Shown in pieces: positions 5,280-6,320 of a DNA stretch of 6,320 nucleotides (the stretch's first letter is position 1; each line of letters opens with the position of its first letter). The stretch is from Comamonadaceae bacterium UBA2334 (GTDB taxonomy: Bacteria > Pseudomonadota > Gammaproteobacteria > Burkholderiales > Burkholderiaceae_C). The stretch lies in NCBI GenBank assembly GCA_002344885.1, contig DDUQ01000123.1, positions 4,644-10,963 of the forward strand, given 5' to 3'. Under the pieces are notes generated by a model. The model made no database searches. It was not told where the DNA came from and was given only the letters and a program-made list of their open reading frames with translations. The position numbers and the translations under genes are program-made.

Positions 5280-6320
5280 CTACATCAAGAGATTGCTCGG
5301 ATTGCGGCACGCCTGGGCCGCCCCCGCCCGCGGAGCCTGTCCCGAGAGATCGATGGTAGCGCCATAGTACGAGTTGGCATTTGCCGTCGGCGCAACGCGC
5401 TGCGCCACCTCGAGCCTGAACGGCGCGCGCCCTGGAGCCACGCCGGAAAAAACGCGCTGCCACTCTCCGCTGCCGAACTCCTCGCAGGCGATCTCGGTCA
5501 GCTGCACACCACGCGCACGCATCGCACCGACGATGTCATAGGGTGGCTCAGCGCCGACTGCCATCCAGTTCATGGCCAGTGTCCTGGCCGCGGGCGAACC
5601 GCTGACCGACACCTCGAACCTGCCCAGCTTGCCGCTCGCCGACAGTTCGCGCGAACTCGCCTTCGCTGCCCAGCGCACACCGCCGAGACGTTGGCGCAGG
5701 GCGGCGACGGACAGCGCCTCGCCCGTTACCGCCGGCAAGGCGGCCAGCAGGGCATCGGTTGCCGCCGCACTCGCGCCGATCTTTTCCCAGTCGGCTGCGC
5801 ATTGTTCGTCTGCCCAGCGCGCCGCATCCGCGCTGAGCGACACATAGAAGCGGCGGCAATCGGCCAGAAAACGCGGCCGCGCCTCGGGCTGGACCACCAG
5901 CGGTGGCGGGGCCGGACCAGCAGCAGCCGTATTCCCTGCCGGCGCTGCAGCTACCGCCGCCGTGGCTGGCCGAGGCGCCGCAGCCTTGCCCTCGCTGGCA
6001 TCGCTGACGGCAACCGCCTCGCCAAAACCATGGCCATTCCAGGCCAGCTGGGCAGCGCACTGCGTACTGGCGCTGCTGCCCGGCCCACAGGCCGCACCAC
6101 GGCGCGCAATCTGCACCTTGGCTGGCTTGCCGGCGAGTACACGGTAGGCAATCAGCTGATCCGAATAGACCCGGCGTGCATTGTTGCGCGCGTCGACGAC
6201 GAAGATATCGACCCGCGCCACACCCCCCTGGCGGAACAGGCCGGGGCGGCCGGTGCAATCGTAATCGCCTTCGGACAGCAGGTAATCGAGGCGGCCGTCG
6301 CCGGTGAAATCCTGTGCAAC
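5280..6320 (-). CDS. Protein with FG-GAP/EF-loop-like motif, N-terminus cut by window edge
   Basis: The frame is open from the right edge to the TAG at 5280-5282, giving 346 visible residues; the true start lies outside. The visible part begins with AQDFTGDGRLDYLL. Its D-x-T-x-D-G-x-x-D pattern is the nine-residue calcium loop of FG-GAP/VCBS and EF-hand-like repeats. After it, CTGRPGLFRQGG and a beta-rich block end at CGPG-(7 residues)-C-AAQLAWNGHGF (78-99), a layout I recall from uncharacterised proteobacterial proteins with one such loop and paired cysteines. Residues 106-147 are a low-complexity linker rich in Ala and Pro. The C-terminal 200 residues contain a helical segment with Cys155 and Cys174, then a beta-rich stretch ending in SYYGATIDLSG. 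Loop, cysteine pairs and linker suggest an exported protein, but any signal peptide is out of view. It precedes the SIR2-like gene by 48 bases on the same strand, probably in one operon. Function unknown. Confidence 0.75.
   Translation of the reverse strand, partial: VAQDFTGDGRLDYLLSEGDYDCTGRPGLFRQGGVARVDIFVVDARNNARRVYSDQLIAYRVLAGKPAKVQIARRGAACGPGSSASTQCAAQLAWNGHGFGEAVAVSDASEGKAAAPRPATAAVAAAPAGNTAAAGPAPPPLVVQPEARPRFLADCRRFYVSLSADAARWADEQCAADWEKIGASAAATDALLAALPAVTGEALSVAALRQRLGGVRWAAKASSRELSASGKLGRFEVSVSGSPAARTLAMNWMAVGAEPPYDIVGAMRARGVQLTEIACEEFGSGEWQRVFSGVAPGRAPFRLEVAQRVAPTANANSYYGATIDLSGQAPRAGAAQACRNPSNLLM

Noticed and set aside
5548..6258. Second minus-strand frame over the FG-GAP-like gene
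   Set aside because: Its composition is Arg/Gly/Cys-rich without motifs, whereas the frame ending at 5280 carries the Ca-loop and stays open to the window edge.

Overview
The window is GC-rich chromosomal-looking DNA that is almost fully coded, with ordinary bacterial start signals and strong G/C bias at third codon positions. A secreted-type PHB depolymerase, a FixH/YtkA-like membrane protein and a PUA-less RlmI-like methyltransferase together suggest a betaproteobacterium, possibly of the Rhodocyclales (Azoarcus/Thauera/Zoogloea-like). That placement is an inference from protein style, not a search result. No tRNA, rRNA, CRISPR array, insertion sequence or long repeat is visible.

Layout: (1) 1-390, minus strand: N-terminal 130 codons of a ParA/ParF-type ATPase that runs off the left edge. 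(2) 391-603: a 213-base divergent intergenic region. (3) 604-3353, plus strand: three codirectional genes with gaps of 58 and 46 bases, plausibly one transcript. They are a PHB depolymerase-type esterase with a signal peptide, a membrane-anchored FixH/YtkA-like protein, and a class I SAM-dependent methyltransferase. (4) 3354-3463: an AT-richer intergenic stretch with nested inverted repeats around a good -10 hexamer. (5) 3464-3883, plus strand: a small MliC-like lipoprotein. (6) 3906-6320, minus strand: a two-gene unit that converges on the lipoprotein gene. Its first gene, cut by the right edge, encodes a protein with an FG-GAP/EF-loop-like Ca-binding motif. Its second encodes a 441-residue SIR2-like protein with its NAD-binding and catalytic motifs intact.

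The SIR2-like gene and its upstream neighbour are the part most likely to hold something undescribed. SIR2-domain proteins of this bacterial type are often NAD-degrading effectors of anti-phage systems, but a role in defence here is inference only. The second most interesting item is the nested dyad in front of the lipoprotein gene, which looks like a regulated promoter. The remaining genes look like ordinary metabolism or housekeeping, and no joint pathway for them is evident.
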